Assembly: GCA_030038875.1 (NCBI GenBank)
Contig: JASHQW010000033.1
Coordinates: 1-32,201, forward strand
Direction: 5' to 3'
Origin: Gammaproteobacteria bacterium
GTDB taxonomy: Bacteria > Pseudomonadota > Gammaproteobacteria > Steroidobacterales > Steroidobacteraceae
Length of the DNA stretch: 32,201 nt
Part shown: positions 16,556-25,596 of the stretch, piece after piece
Layout: each line of letters starts with the position of its first letter
Position numbering within the stretch: position 1 is the first letter of the stretch
Notes under the pieces: generated by a model
What the model was told of the DNA's origin: nothing
Database searches by the model: none
What the model saw: the letters and a program-made list of their open reading frames with translations, nothing else
Program-made: the position numbers and the translations under genes

Positions 16556-17122
16556 ATGAGCATCAAGTCTGACAACTGGATCCGCCGCATGGCGCGCGAG
16601 CAGCGCATGATCGAGCCCTTCGAGCCCGAGCAGGTGCGCCAGAGCAACGGCCACCGGATCGTCTCCTACGGCACCTCGAGCTACGGTTACGACGTGCGCT
16701 GCGCGAGCGAGTTCAAGATCTTCACCAACATCAACTCGACCATCGTCGACCCGAAGAACTTCGACGAGAAGAGCTTCGTCGACTTCGACGGTGATGTTTG
16801 CATCATTCCACCGAACTCGTTCGCGCTGGCGAGCACCGTCGAATACTTCCGCATCCCGCGCAACGTGTTGGTTGTCTGTCTCGGAAAAAGTTCCTATGCC
16901 CGCTGCGGTATCGTATGTAACGTAACGCCTTTGGAGCCCGAGTGGGAGGGCCACGTCACGCTCGAGTTCTCCAACACCACGCCGCTGCCCGCCAAGATCT
17001 ATGCCAACGAGGGCGTCGCGCAGATGCTGTTCTTCGAGTCCGACGAGGTGTGCGCAACCTCCTATAAAGACCGCGGCGGCAAGTACCAGGGGCAGAGAGG
17101 GGTCACGCTGCCGAAGACCTGA
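16556..17122 (+). CDS. dcd: dCTP deaminase
   Basis: Homotrimeric enzyme that deaminates dCTP to dUTP, feeding dUTPase and dTMP synthesis. 188 residues, the standard length. Conserved segments: [15 protein letters not shown], the [10 protein letters not shown] nucleotide-binding loop (here [25 protein letters not shown]), catalytic Glu137 in [17 protein letters not shown], and the C-terminal lid [19 protein letters not shown] that closes over the triphosphate. It starts 12 bp after apbC and was probably co-transcribed with it. A small imperfect stem-loop region (17124-17156) lies in the 45-bp gap before the convergent DUF3108 gene. Confidence 0.97.
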   Translation: MSIKSDNWIRRMAREQRMIEPFEPEQVRQSNGHRIVSYGTSSYGYDVRCASEFKIFTNINSTIVDPKNFDEKSFVDFDGDVCIIPPNSFALASTVEYFRIPRNVLVVCLGKSSYARCGIVCNVTPLEPEWEGHVTLEFSNTTPLPAKIYANEGVAQMLFFESDEVCATSYKDRGGKYQGQRGVTLPKT

Positions 17123-17123
17123 G

Positions 17124-17156
17124 GCGCACGGGGCGGAGCGGTCCGCTCGAGTGCGC
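17124..17156 (+). terminator. Possible bidirectional hairpin between dcd and DUF3108 gene
   Basis: GCGCAC (17124-17129) pairs with GTGCGC (17151-17156), and an inner GAGCG/CGCTC stem (17136-17140 with 17144-17148) has a 3-nt loop. There is no T-tract. It sits just where two convergent transcripts should end. Confidence 0.25.
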
Positions 17157-17167
17157 GCGCGTGCAGC

Positions 17168-17920
17168 TCATTGCCACTTGAAGCTGCGGATCTCCATGGT
17201 CCACTGCACGTCGTCGCCCTTCGTCTGCTCGACCTTCATCGGCACGTAGCCTTGCTGCGGCGCGCACCAGAAGCGCGTGATGCGCGGCGAGCCGGCCTTC
17301 TGGGCGCGATAGACCACCGTCGCTATCGCGCCCATGGGCGTCTGCAGCGTGGCTTCGGCCTCGCGCGCGAACTGATACTCGCGCGTGCCGCTCTTGTCGA
17401 TCATCCGGAAGCTGCTCGGCGTGCGCCCGGCAAGCAGCTCGACCATCAGGGCGAGCTGCACCGAACCGTCGTCCTGCACTCCCGGCGCGAGCGGCTGGTC
17501 CAACCGGGCGCCGTCGAGCGTGCCGGTGACCCGAGCGGCGTGCCAGTCGTAGCTCAGATCGGTGGATTTATCGCGGTCGCCGCCGAGCGAGCGAAAGCTC
17601 AGCGGCTGCACCTCGGAGGCCGTCACGCGCACGACGCTGATCTGGCGCGGCGGAAAGATCCCGGAAGCCAGCCGGCCGATGCCCCGTGGCGCGCTGCTCG
17701 AGGTGAAGGTCCACGTGTCGCCGGTCTGCTCGAGGCTCAAGTCCGACACGGCGACGGTCATGCCATGCCAGATGCCCTGGTAGCTCGCCTGGTAGGGCTT
17801 GAGCCCGTCGGCCCCGGCGGCGCTCGTCACCGCAGCGGCCATGAGCGCGAGGAGCGGCAGCGCCCGGCGCGCGCGCACCCGGCGGCCGGGCTCGGCGGCT
17901 TCACGGCGCAGCCGCGGCAC
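17168..17920 (-). CDS. DUF3108 family exported protein
   Basis: 250 residues. The start is GTG 17920, chosen because GGAGG lies 6 nt upstream and because the signal peptide then follows (basic RRVRARRA, hydrophobic LPLLALMAAAVTSAAGA, cleavage before DGL). The mature part has the DUF3108 pattern: LKPYQASYQGIWHGMTVAVSD near the start and an all-beta body ending in PRITRFWCAPQQGYVPMKVEQ and a final SFKWQ. It is probably a periplasmic beta-barrel-like lipid- or envelope-associated protein; its function is unknown. The start lies within the last codons of purN (20-bp overlap), so translation is likely coupled. The same purN-DUF3108 order occurs in other gammaproteobacteria. Confidence 0.88.
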   Translation of the reverse strand: MPRLRREAAEPGRRVRARRALPLLALMAAAVTSAAGADGLKPYQASYQGIWHGMTVAVSDLSLEQTGDTWTFTSSSAPRGIGRLASGIFPPRQISVVRVTASEVQPLSFRSLGGDRDKSTDLSYDWHAARVTGTLDGARLDQPLAPGVQDDGSVQLALMVELLAGRTPSSFRMIDKSGTREYQFAREAEATLQTPMGAIATVVYRAQKAGSPRITRFWCAPQQGYVPMKVEQTKGDDVQWTMEIRSFKWQ

Positions 17921-18566
17921 GGAAATCCTCCACCAGCGGGGCCGTGAGCCGCCGCCCGTCGAGCCATGCGGCGCCATCGCGCCAGGCGAGGCGCCCGTCG
18001 GCGAACCAGCCGAGCACGCGGGGATAGATGACGTGCTCAGTGGCGAGCACGCGCGCGGCGAGCGACGCCTCGGTGTCGGCGGGATCGACCGCAACCTGCG
18101 ACTGCAGCACCACCGGCCCGGCATCGAGCTCCGGCGTCACGAAATGAACGCTCGCGCCGTGCACGGCATCGCCCGCGGCGAGCACGCGGCGGTGGGTGTC
18201 GAGCCCGCGGTATTTCGGCAGCAGCGAGGGATGGATGTTGAACAGGCGGCCGAGGTAGCGCGCCACGAATTCCGCCGACAGCACGCGCATGAAGCCGGCG
18301 AGCGCCACCGCGTCCGGGTGGTGCCGCTCGAGCGCCGCGCCGAGCTCGCGCTCGAAGGCCCCCCGCTCGCCCCGATAGACGAGTGTCGCGGTCTCGAGGC
18401 CGCGGGCGCGCGCCGCATCGAGCCCGCCGGCGCCGGGGCGATCGGCGATCACCACCACGACGCGCGCCGCGAGGACGCCGCGGGCGCAGGCGCCTGCCAG
18501 CGCCTCCATGTTGGAGCCGCGCCCGGAAATGAGGATGGCAAGCTTAAGCGGTGTGGCGGTGCTCAT
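17901..18566 (-). CDS. purN: Phosphoribosylglycinamide formyltransferase
   Basis: Third step of de novo purine synthesis: transfers formyl from 10-formyl-THF to GAR. 221 residues. N-terminal [15 protein letters not shown] binds the ribonucleotide phosphate. The catalytic triad equivalents are Asn110 and His112 ([13 protein letters not shown]) and Asp148 (ELDAGPVV), with [11 protein letters not shown] between. The start ATG overlaps the purM stop in an ATGA arrangement (18563-18566), and the downstream DUF3108 gene starts inside its 3' end, so purM-purN-DUF3108 reads as one translationally coupled operon. Confidence 0.97.
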   Translation of the reverse strand: MSTATPLKLAILISGRGSNMEALAGACARGVLAARVVVVIADRPGAGGLDAARARGLETATLVYRGERGAFERELGAALERHHPDAVALAGFMRVLSAEFVARYLGRLFNIHPSLLPKYRGLDTHRRVLAAGDAVHGASVHFVTPELDAGPVVLQSQVAVDPADTEASLAARVLATEHVIYPRVLGWFADGRLAWRDGAAWLDGRRLTAPLVEDFRAAAAP

Positions 18567-19594
18567 TCCCGGATGTACACGCCGCGTCCGCCGGCGCGCA
18601 CCTCGCCGATGACCCGGGCGCTCTCGCCCTGGGCGGTGAGCAACTCCACCGCGGCAGCGGCGCGTTCCGCGGGCACCACGGCTACCATGCCGATGCCGCA
18701 GTTGAAGGTGCGGTACATCTCGGCCGCGTCGATGTTGCCGGCGCGCTGCAGCCAGTCGAACACCGGATCGCGGTGCCAGCGGCCCCGTTCGAGTATCGCC
18801 TCGACCCCCGCGGGCAGCACGCGCGGAATATTGTCGGTGAGACCCCCGCCGGTGATGTGCGCCAGCGCGTGTACCGGCAGCGCGCGCAGCAGGGCCAGCA
18901 GCGGCTTCACGTAGATGCGGGTCGGCGCGAGCAGCCGCTCGAACAGTGCGCGCCCCTCGAGCATCGTCGCGGGACCGGCACCCGCCACGGAGATGAGCTT
19001 GCGGATGAGCGAGTAACCGTTGGAATGCGGTCCGGAGGAGGCGAGGCCGATGATGGCGTCGCCGGCCGCGGTGCGCGTGCCGTCGATGATCGCATCCTTC
19101 TCGACCACGCCGACGCAGAATCCGGCGAGGTCGTAGTCCTCACCGTGGTACATGCCGGGCATCTCCGCCGTCTCGCCACCCACCAGCGCCGCGCCGGCCT
19201 GGACGCAGCCTTCGACGATGCCGCGCACCACGGCCTCGGCGACCTCGACCCGGAGCTTTCCGGTGGCGTAGTAGTCGAGAAAGAACAGCGGCTCGGCGCC
19301 CTGCACCACGACGTCGTTGGCGCACATCGCCACCAGGTCGATGCCGATGGTGTCGTGTCTGCCTGAGTCGATAGCGAGGCGCAGCTTGGTACCGACGCCG
19401 TCGGTTCCCGACACCAGCACCGGCTGGCGGTAGCCCGTCGGCAGCTCGACCAGCGCGCCGAAGCCGCCGATGCCCGCGAGCACCTCGCGGCGCTGCGCGC
19501 GCCGCACCAGCGGCTTGATGCGCTCGACCAACTCGTCGCCGGCGTCGATGTCGACGCCGGCATCACGATAGGTAATGCCAGGACGCTCAGTCAT
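18563..19594 (-). CDS. purM: Phosphoribosylformylglycinamidine cyclo-ligase (AIR synthetase)
   Basis: Fifth step of de novo purine synthesis: ATP-dependent ring closure of FGAM to AIR. 343 residues from ATG 19594, close to the usual length of about 345. Signature segments: [21 protein letters not shown] near the start, [13 protein letters not shown] (ATP/phosphate loop), [53 protein letters not shown], and [13 protein letters not shown]. The frame is open to 19708, but the added residues ([12 protein letters not shown] etc.) have no counterpart in the family, and a possible -10 lies inside that stretch. No strong Shine-Dalgarno is visible. It is divergent from the DUF2066 gene, 80 bp away. 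Confidence 0.96.
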   Translation of the reverse strand: MTERPGITYRDAGVDIDAGDELVERIKPLVRRAQRREVLAGIGGFGALVELPTGYRQPVLVSGTDGVGTKLRLAIDSGRHDTIGIDLVAMCANDVVVQGAEPLFFLDYYATGKLRVEVAEAVVRGIVEGCVQAGAALVGGETAEMPGMYHGEDYDLAGFCVGVVEKDAIIDGTRTAAGDAIIGLASSGPHSNGYSLIRKLISVAGAGPATMLEGRALFERLLAPTRIYVKPLLALLRALPVHALAHITGGGLTDNIPRVLPAGVEAILERGRWHRDPVFDWLQRAGNIDAAEMYRTFNCGIGMVAVVPAERAAAAVELLTAQGESARVIGEVRAGGRGVYIRE

Positions 19595-19633
19595 AAGATT
19601 TGCGCGCACCGTCGGACAGGTGGCACGTATGCT

Positions 19634-19639
19634 ATTGTA
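19634..19639 (-). promoter_or_regulatory. Candidate -10 element for the purM operon
   Basis: TACAAT on the minus strand (5 of 6) would place the transcript start near 19627 and give a leader of about 33 nt to ATG 19594. No clear -35 was found. The same AT-rich patch may serve the divergent DUF2066 gene. No PurR operator was recognised. Confidence 0.3.
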
Positions 19640-19674
19640 CATTCCGTCCACCGCCCGCGTGTGCGATCCGCACG

Positions 19675-20658
19675 ATGTCGCAACCCTGCCCAAGATCAAC
19701 TGCCGCAAAGGCGCGCGTGCGTGGCGCTCTCGCGGGCCTCATGGCGCTCCTCGGCGCCCTGCCGCTCAGCGCATGGGGGCTGCGCCCGGTGTCGGTTTAC
19801 GAAGTCGACCTCGACGAGCAGTCCGCCACCGCAGTTCAGAACGCCATGCGCCAGGCGCTGGTGCGCGCTACCGGACGGCGCGAGTCCGCGGATGATCCGG
19901 CGCTCGCCGGCGTGATCGCCGACGCTGCCAGGTACGTACAGAGCTATGCGACCGGCCCGCGTGGCGAGCCGCAGGTAGTGTTCGACGCTGCGGCTGTCGC
20001 GCATGCCATCGACACAGCCGGCCGCAGCGTCTGGGACCGCGAGCGTCCCTTCACCCTGGTCGTGCTGTACCCGCCGCTCGGGCGCAGCGACGCCGACACG
20101 GCGCGCGCCGAGCTCGAGCGCACCGCCACCGCGCGCGGGCTGCCGATCAGTGTGATCCCGCTGACCGTGGTCGACGGCGGCGGTAACACGCTCGGCGGCG
20201 AGGTCCTGCTGCAGTCGGCGCAGCGCTACGGCGGCGATGAGGTGCTGGTGGGGCGGGCGGACGCGGCGGGCGTGGCTGCCGGGCAGCTGCAGTGGACGCT
20301 GTATACGCGCGCGCTGAGCGAGAGCTGGACCGGTCCCCTGAGCGCCGGCATCGATCACGCGGTCGATCTGCTGGCTCCGCCGCCGGGGGCGGCGGGCAGT
20401 CCCGAGGCCGCCGCGCGCGTGCGCATCGAGGGCGTCGCAGGGCTCGCCGATTACGCGGCGGTCGAGCGGCTGCTGCAGAGCATTCCCGGTGTGCGCCGCG
20501 CGGACGTGGCCGAGGTCGACTCCGGCAGCGTCACCTTCGAGGTGGACATGCGCGGCGGTTCCGCGGCCCTCGAGCACGAGCTCTCGGGCTCGACGCGCAT
20601 GGTCCGCAGCACATCCGGCAGCGCGCCGCTCGTGTACCGCTACCAGCCACAGGGCTGA
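19675..20658 (+). CDS. DUF2066 domain protein, exported
   Basis: 327 residues from ATG 19675. The N-terminus is basic ([10 protein letters not shown]) followed by a hydrophobic stretch [18 protein letters not shown], a likely signal peptide. The DUF2066 region begins [32 protein letters not shown] and includes RYVQSYATG and [10 protein letters not shown]. The C-terminal part has an alternating alpha-beta pattern ([25 protein letters not shown]). Function is unknown; the family is a conserved gammaproteobacterial neighbour of hda and purM, as here. It starts 80 bp from divergent purM and is followed by the CDP-alcohol phosphatidyltransferase after 33 bp. The frame is also open from 19600, but those extra residues resemble the antisense of the purM leader. 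Confidence 0.88.
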   Translation: MSQPCPRSTAAKARVRGALAGLMALLGALPLSAWGLRPVSVYEVDLDEQSATAVQNAMRQALVRATGRRESADDPALAGVIADAARYVQSYATGPRGEPQVVFDAAAVAHAIDTAGRSVWDRERPFTLVVLYPPLGRSDADTARAELERTATARGLPISVIPLTVVDGGGNTLGGEVLLQSAQRYGGDEVLVGRADAAGVAAGQLQWTLYTRALSESWTGPLSAGIDHAVDLLAPPPGAAGSPEAAARVRIEGVAGLADYAAVERLLQSIPGVRRADVAEVDSGSVTFEVDMRGGSAALEHELSGSTRMVRSTSGSAPLVYRYQPQG

Positions 20659-20691
20659 AGTGGCGCCAGCGGCTCTCTCACCTCGCTCAGC

Positions 20692-21240
20692 GTGCGCCAC
20701 CTTCCCAACCTCATCTGCCTGGTTCGCATCGCGCTCGTCTGGCCGATCGCCGCGGCGCTCGCCGCGCGCGCGATGCCGACGGCGCTCGCGCTGTTCGTGG
20801 CGGCGGCGGTCTCCGACGGCCTCGACGGCTACCTCGCCAAGCGTTTCAACTGGACCTCCGAGCTCGGCAAGATCCTCGACCCGCTCGCCGACAAGCTGCT
20901 GCTGGTGACGGTGTTCGTCGAGTCGGCGTGGCTCGAGCTCATTCCCTGGTGGCTGACCGCGGCGGTAGTGGCGCGCGACGTGATGATCGGACTCGGCGCG
21001 CTGGTCTATCGCCTCTGGTTCGGCCCGCTGCGCGGCCGTCCGACCATCCTGAGCAAGATGAATACGGCTCTGCAACTCGGCTACGTGATGCTGGCCATGC
21101 TCAACGCCGCAGGCGGCCTGCCGCCGCGCGAGGTGCTCGACGCCACGGCGGCGCTCACCCTCGCGAGCACGGTGCTGTCAGGGCTGCACTACGTCGTAAC
21201 TTTCACGCGCCGAGTCTGGACACCGGCGCGCCCCGCATAG
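20692..21240 (+). CDS. CDP-alcohol phosphatidyltransferase (PgsA-like)
   Basis: Integral membrane enzyme that transfers a phosphatidyl group from CDP-diacylglycerol to an alcohol. 182 residues, the size of PgsA (phosphatidylglycerophosphate synthase). The catalytic signature is complete in SDGLDGYLAKRFNWTSELGK followed by ILDPLADK, that is D-x2-D-G-x2-A-[KR] ... G-x3-D-x3-D. About five or six hydrophobic segments are visible. The start is a GTG (RHLPNLICLVR), aligned with the usual NxPNxLTxxR N-terminus. The family also includes cardiolipin and inositol-phosphate enzymes, so the acceptor alcohol (glycerol-3-phosphate most likely) is inferred. hda starts 5 nt after its stop, so the two are co-translated. 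Confidence 0.92.
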   Translation: MRHLPNLICLVRIALVWPIAAALAARAMPTALALFVAAAVSDGLDGYLAKRFNWTSELGKILDPLADKLLLVTVFVESAWLELIPWWLTAAVVARDVMIGLGALVYRLWFGPLRGRPTILSKMNTALQLGYVMLAMLNAAGGLPPREVLDATAALTLASTVLSGLHYVVTFTRRVWTPARPA

Positions 21241-21244
21241 ATTC

Positions 21245-22562
<1,318 letters not shown>

Positions 22563-22616
22563 TCACTTAGCTCAAGTACTATTACGAGTTTCTGCCGTGG
22601 GGGACGCAAGCTGGTC

Positions 22617-22889
22617 GTGATCTGCAAGAGGTGCGTCGTGGGCGGGCGTGTCCAGGGGGTCTTCTACCGCGCCACTGCGGCGCGCCGTGCGCGGGAGCTC
22701 GGCATCCGCGGGCACGCCCGCAACCTGCCGGATGGCCGGGTGGAGGTGTTGGCGTGCGGCGACAGCGCGGCGGTGGAGACCTTCGTGGGCTGGCTGTGGA
22801 TCGGCTCATCCGCCTCCAAGGTGACCTCGGTCGAGGCCAGTGACGCACCGGTGAGCGCGCCGCTTCCGGCCGGGTTTCACACCGCTTGA
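22617..22889 (+). CDS. acyP: Acylphosphatase
   Basis: Small enzyme that hydrolyses acyl phosphates. 90 residues from GTG 22617, the usual length. The catalytic signature is GGRVQGVFYRATAARRARELG (catalytic Arg in FYR) with Asn in GHARNLPDGRVEVLACG. The rest follows the family pattern (VETFVGWLW, ASKVTSVEA) and ends with a hydrophobic F in PAGFHTA. The frame is open from 22560, but those 19 residues have no family counterpart. A GGGGGA precedes the chosen start at a slightly long distance. The next gene begins 10 bp after its stop. Confidence 0.93.
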   Translation: MICKRCVVGGRVQGVFYRATAARRARELGIRGHARNLPDGRVEVLACGDSAAVETFVGWLWIGSSASKVTSVEASDAPVSAPLPAGFHTA

Positions 22890-22899
22890 GCGTAGCGTG

Positions 22900-24843
22900 A
22901 TGCGCAAGCGCGGACTGCTGTTGCTGCTGGCTCTGCTCGCCGGTGCCGCGTTCGGGGGCGCGACAGCCTCTTTGGGTGCGCAGCCCGCGGCACCGCCGAC
23001 GCCGCCACCTGCGCCGGTCTCTCAGCCGGCGCAGGAGCAACCAGGCGTTCAGCCGGCGCCGGAGCAGCCGGCGGCGACGCCTCCCGCGGCTGCCGCGCCT
23101 CAGCCGGCAGCAACCGAGGCGCCGGCGGCCGCCGAGACCCTGGCGCCCGCCCAGCCGGCCTCCGAGCCGAAGCTCGGGTTCTTCCATCGTCACGCGAAGG
23201 GGCAGGCCTGGGTGGCCGCGGCCAATCCGCTAGCGGTCCAGGCGGGGCTCGAGATTCTCGCCAAGGGCGGCAGTGCTATCGATGCCGCGGTCGCGGTGCA
23301 GACCATGCTCGGGCTGGTCGAGCCGCAGAGCTCCGGCATCGCCGGCGGCGCCTTTCTCATGTACTACGACGCGCGCAGCCGCGAGGTGAGCGCACTCGAC
23401 GGGCGCGAGAAGGCGCCGGCGGCCGCGCCCGCCAACATGTTCCTCGACGAGCACGGCAAGCCCCTGCCGTTCCTCGAGGCGGTGCGCAGCGGCCGCTCCA
23501 CCGGCGTGCCGGGCGTGATTGCGATGCTGTACGCGGCGCATGCGAAGTTCGGCGCGATGCGCTGGAAGGAAGACTTCGCGCCAGCGATCCGCGCCGCTAG
23601 CCAAGGCTTCCGGGTGCCGGCGCGGCTCGCAATGTTTCTCGGCGAGGGATCGCCGTTTCCGCCGACCAACGAGATCCGCATGCTGTTCTCGCGGCCGGAC
23701 GGCGAGCCGCTCGAGGCCGACGACGTGTTCAGGAATCCCGAGTACGCCAAGACACTCGAGGGCATCGCGCGCGAGGGCCCGCGCGCGCTCTATACGGGCC
23801 CGATCGCGCGCGCCATCATCGCCGGGACGCACGAGGAGCCGCTGCCCGGAACGATGACGCTCCAGGACCTCGCTTCCTATCGTCCCGAATGGGACCAGCC
23901 GCTGTGCCGACCCTTCCGCCACTACTCCGTGTGCGCGCCGCCGCCGCCCGCGGGCGGGGTCTCGCTGCTCGAGCTCCTTGGCATGCTTGAGAAGACCGAC
24001 ATCGCTGCGCGCGGCCCGAACGATCCCGAGGCCTGGTTCCTGTTCGCCCAGGCGAGCCGCCTCGCCTACGCCGACCGCGACCGCTACGTCGCCGATCCGC
24101 ATTTCGTCGCCGTGCCGGTCGAGCGGCTGCTCGATCCCGCGTACCTGAGGTTGCGCACCCAGCTGATCGGCGAGCACGCGGGCCCCGCGCCGCTGCCGGG
24201 TGAGATCGCGGTGCCGCGCGGCCGGGACGCCACCACGGAGTCGCAGGGGACGAGCCACTTCGTCGTGGTCGACGCGGACGGCAACGTCGTATCCATGACC
24301 ACCACCATCGAGTCGGTATTCGGCTCGGGGCGTACCGTGGGCGGCTTCGTGCTCAACAACCAGCTGACGGACTTCTCTTTCACTCCGAGCGACGCGGGGC
24401 AGCCGGTCGCCAACGCAGTGCACGGGGGTAAGCGGCCGCGCTCCTCGATGGCGCCGGTCATCGTGCTCGATCACGACGGCGCTTTCGTCGCGGCGCTCGG
24501 CTCGCCGGGTGGCTCCGCCATTACCGAATACAACGCCAAGGCACTCGTCGGGCTCCTCGCCTGGAAGCTCACTCTCAAGCAGGCGATCGAGCTGCCGAAT
24601 CTGATCGCCCGCGGCGACAGCTTCAACGGCGAGCTCGCCAAGTTCACGCCCGAAGTGCTCGCGGGGCTGCGGGAGCGCGGCATGGTGCTGAAACTGGGCC
24701 GCGCCGAGAACTCGGGCCTGCACGGCGTCGTGCGCCTTCCCGACGGCACCTACGAGGGAGCGGCCGATTCGCGCCGCGAGGGCACGGCGAGCATGTTGGC
24801 GCCGCGGCCGGCGAAAGCGAAGCACGCGGCCGCGGGCAAGTAA
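22900..24843 (+). CDS. ggt: Gamma-glutamyltransferase, exported
   Basis: N-terminal-nucleophile hydrolase that cleaves or transfers the gamma-glutamyl group of glutathione and other peptides. 647 residues from ATG 22900 (a GTG lies one codon before). A signal peptide (MRKRGLLLLLALLAGAAFGGAT) leads into a Pro/Ala/Gln-rich low-complexity segment of about 60 residues before the catalytic domain, longer than usual. Conserved parts: HAKGQAWVAAANPLA (start of the large subunit), SSGIAGGAFLMYYD, STGVPGVIAML, and the autoprocessing site with nucleophile Thr451 in SQGTSHFVVVDADGNVVSMT. RPRSSMAPVIVL and LGSPGGSAI form the small-subunit pocket. The tail is Lys/Ala-rich. The product is probably periplasmic. 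The gene ends at the twin-hairpin repeat that it shares with the convergent transglycosylase gene. Confidence 0.96.
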   Translation: MRKRGLLLLLALLAGAAFGGATASLGAQPAAPPTPPPAPVSQPAQEQPGVQPAPEQPAATPPAAAAPQPAATEAPAAAETLAPAQPASEPKLGFFHRHAKGQAWVAAANPLAVQAGLEILAKGGSAIDAAVAVQTMLGLVEPQSSGIAGGAFLMYYDARSREVSALDGREKAPAAAPANMFLDEHGKPLPFLEAVRSGRSTGVPGVIAMLYAAHAKFGAMRWKEDFAPAIRAASQGFRVPARLAMFLGEGSPFPPTNEIRMLFSRPDGEPLEADDVFRNPEYAKTLEGIAREGPRALYTGPIARAIIAGTHEEPLPGTMTLQDLASYRPEWDQPLCRPFRHYSVCAPPPPAGGVSLLELLGMLEKTDIAARGPNDPEAWFLFAQASRLAYADRDRYVADPHFVAVPVERLLDPAYLRLRTQLIGEHAGPAPLPGEIAVPRGRDATTESQGTSHFVVVDADGNVVSMTTTIESVFGSGRTVGGFVLNNQLTDFSFTPSDAGQPVANAVHGGKRPRSSMAPVIVLDHDGAFVAALGSPGGSAITEYNAKALVGLLAWKLTLKQAIELPNLIARGDSFNGELAKFTPEVLAGLRERGMVLKLGRAENSGLHGVVRLPDGTYEGAADSRREGTASMLAPRPAKAKHAAAGK

Positions 24844-24847
24844 GCGC

Positions 24848-24943
24848 CACTGCGCAGCCGGCAAAAACGACGCTTTTTGCCGGCGGTCGACGGAGTAATG
24901 TCCGGCAAAAGCGCCGCAGGCGACTTTTGCCCAATCTACTAAC
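24848..24943 (-). repeat. Twin-hairpin repeat, copy A
   Basis: About 95 bp, oriented with the minus strand. Hairpin 1 (24904-24931) pairs GGCAAAAG with CTTTTGCC plus an inner CGCC/GGCG; hairpin 2 (24857-24884) is an 11-bp perfect stem with arms GCCGGCAAAAA and TTTTTGCCGGC. They are separated by exactly 19 nt containing GGACATTACTCCGTCG (24888-24903). The element starts with GTTAGT overlapping the transglycosylase stop codon and fills the gap between convergent ggt and the transglycosylase gene, where it may also end transcription. Copy B lies at 31040. Confidence 0.85.
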
Positions 24944-25592
24944 GTGTGGTGGCGGTGGCCGGGAAGCCCAGGTCGTCCGCGCCGTTCCAGCGCCTCCATG
25001 CCGTGAGCACGCGGTCCGGGTAGTCGCGCTTTCCCGGGCTGCCGTTGTAGCGCGCCAGCGCCTTGCGTACGTCGTCGTGCTCGTAGCCGAGGTAGTAGCG
25101 CAGGATCGCGCAGCCCATGTGCACGTTCGACGCGACGTGCACCAGCTCGTAACGCCGCATCCCGAGCCGCTCGGGCCAGAAGGGCATCACCTGCATGAGG
25201 CCCACCGCTCCGGCCGCGGAGACGGCCCAGCGATCGAAGCGGCTCTCGACGGCGATCAGCGCCATGACGAGGCCCGGCGGCAGCCGCGCCTCACCGGGGC
25301 GGTGCGTCTCGCAATAGACCTGCTTCAGGATCTCGAGCCGCTCGCTGTGATCCTTCACGATGGGGCGCAGCCGCGGCTCCATGAGCGTGTACCAGACGGC
25401 CGAATCGTACTGATCGTCGAAGCACTGCGCCTGGGCGATGGCGCGCGCGACCACGTCGCGCAGCGCCGGATCGTGCTGCTGATCGGCGTGCGCGCATTCG
25501 CTGCCGAGCGCGAGTGCCCCCGTGAGCATCAGAGCGGACAGTGCGCCCGCCGCGCGCCGGCAGCGCCCGAGGGCCGTACCCGCCAGCCGCAC
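24939..25592 (-). CDS. Lytic transglycosylase, SLT domain, exported
   Basis: Peptidoglycan-cleaving lysozyme-like enzyme that forms 1,6-anhydro-muropeptides. 217 residues from GTG 25592, which lies 4 nt after the proS stop with GGGGTGAGG overlapping that stop. The signal peptide runs VRLAGTALGRCRRAAGALSALML to about AHADQ. The SLT domain holds the catalytic Glu in MALIAVESRFDRWAVS, then GAVGLMQVMPFWPERLG, NVHMGCAILRYYLG and ALARYNGSPGKRDYP, all typical of family 1 transglycosylases. Cys residues in SECAHA and QCFDDQYD may form a disulphide, or the first could be near a cleavage site; no clear lipobox is seen. It was probably co-transcribed with proS. Confidence 0.92.
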   Translation of the reverse strand: MRLAGTALGRCRRAAGALSALMLTGALALGSECAHADQQHDPALRDVVARAIAQAQCFDDQYDSAVWYTLMEPRLRPIVKDHSERLEILKQVYCETHRPGEARLPPGLVMALIAVESRFDRWAVSAAGAVGLMQVMPFWPERLGMRRYELVHVASNVHMGCAILRYYLGYEHDDVRKALARYNGSPGKRDYPDRVLTAWRRWNGADDLGFPATATTR

Positions 25593-25596
25593 CGCC

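Noticed and set aside
15437-16954. 505-residue minus-strand open frame
   Set aside because: Antisense to apbC and dcd, both certain.
19600-19674. Longer N-terminus for the DUF2066 protein
   Set aside because: It would run through the divergent promoter region, and the residues before ATG 19675 do not look like a signal peptide.
24848-24943. CRISPR-like repeat or simple terminator pair
   Set aside because: No regular repeat-spacer series exists; the copies lie 6 kb apart with paired stem changes, which fits an interspersed structured repeat better, though a terminator function is not excluded.
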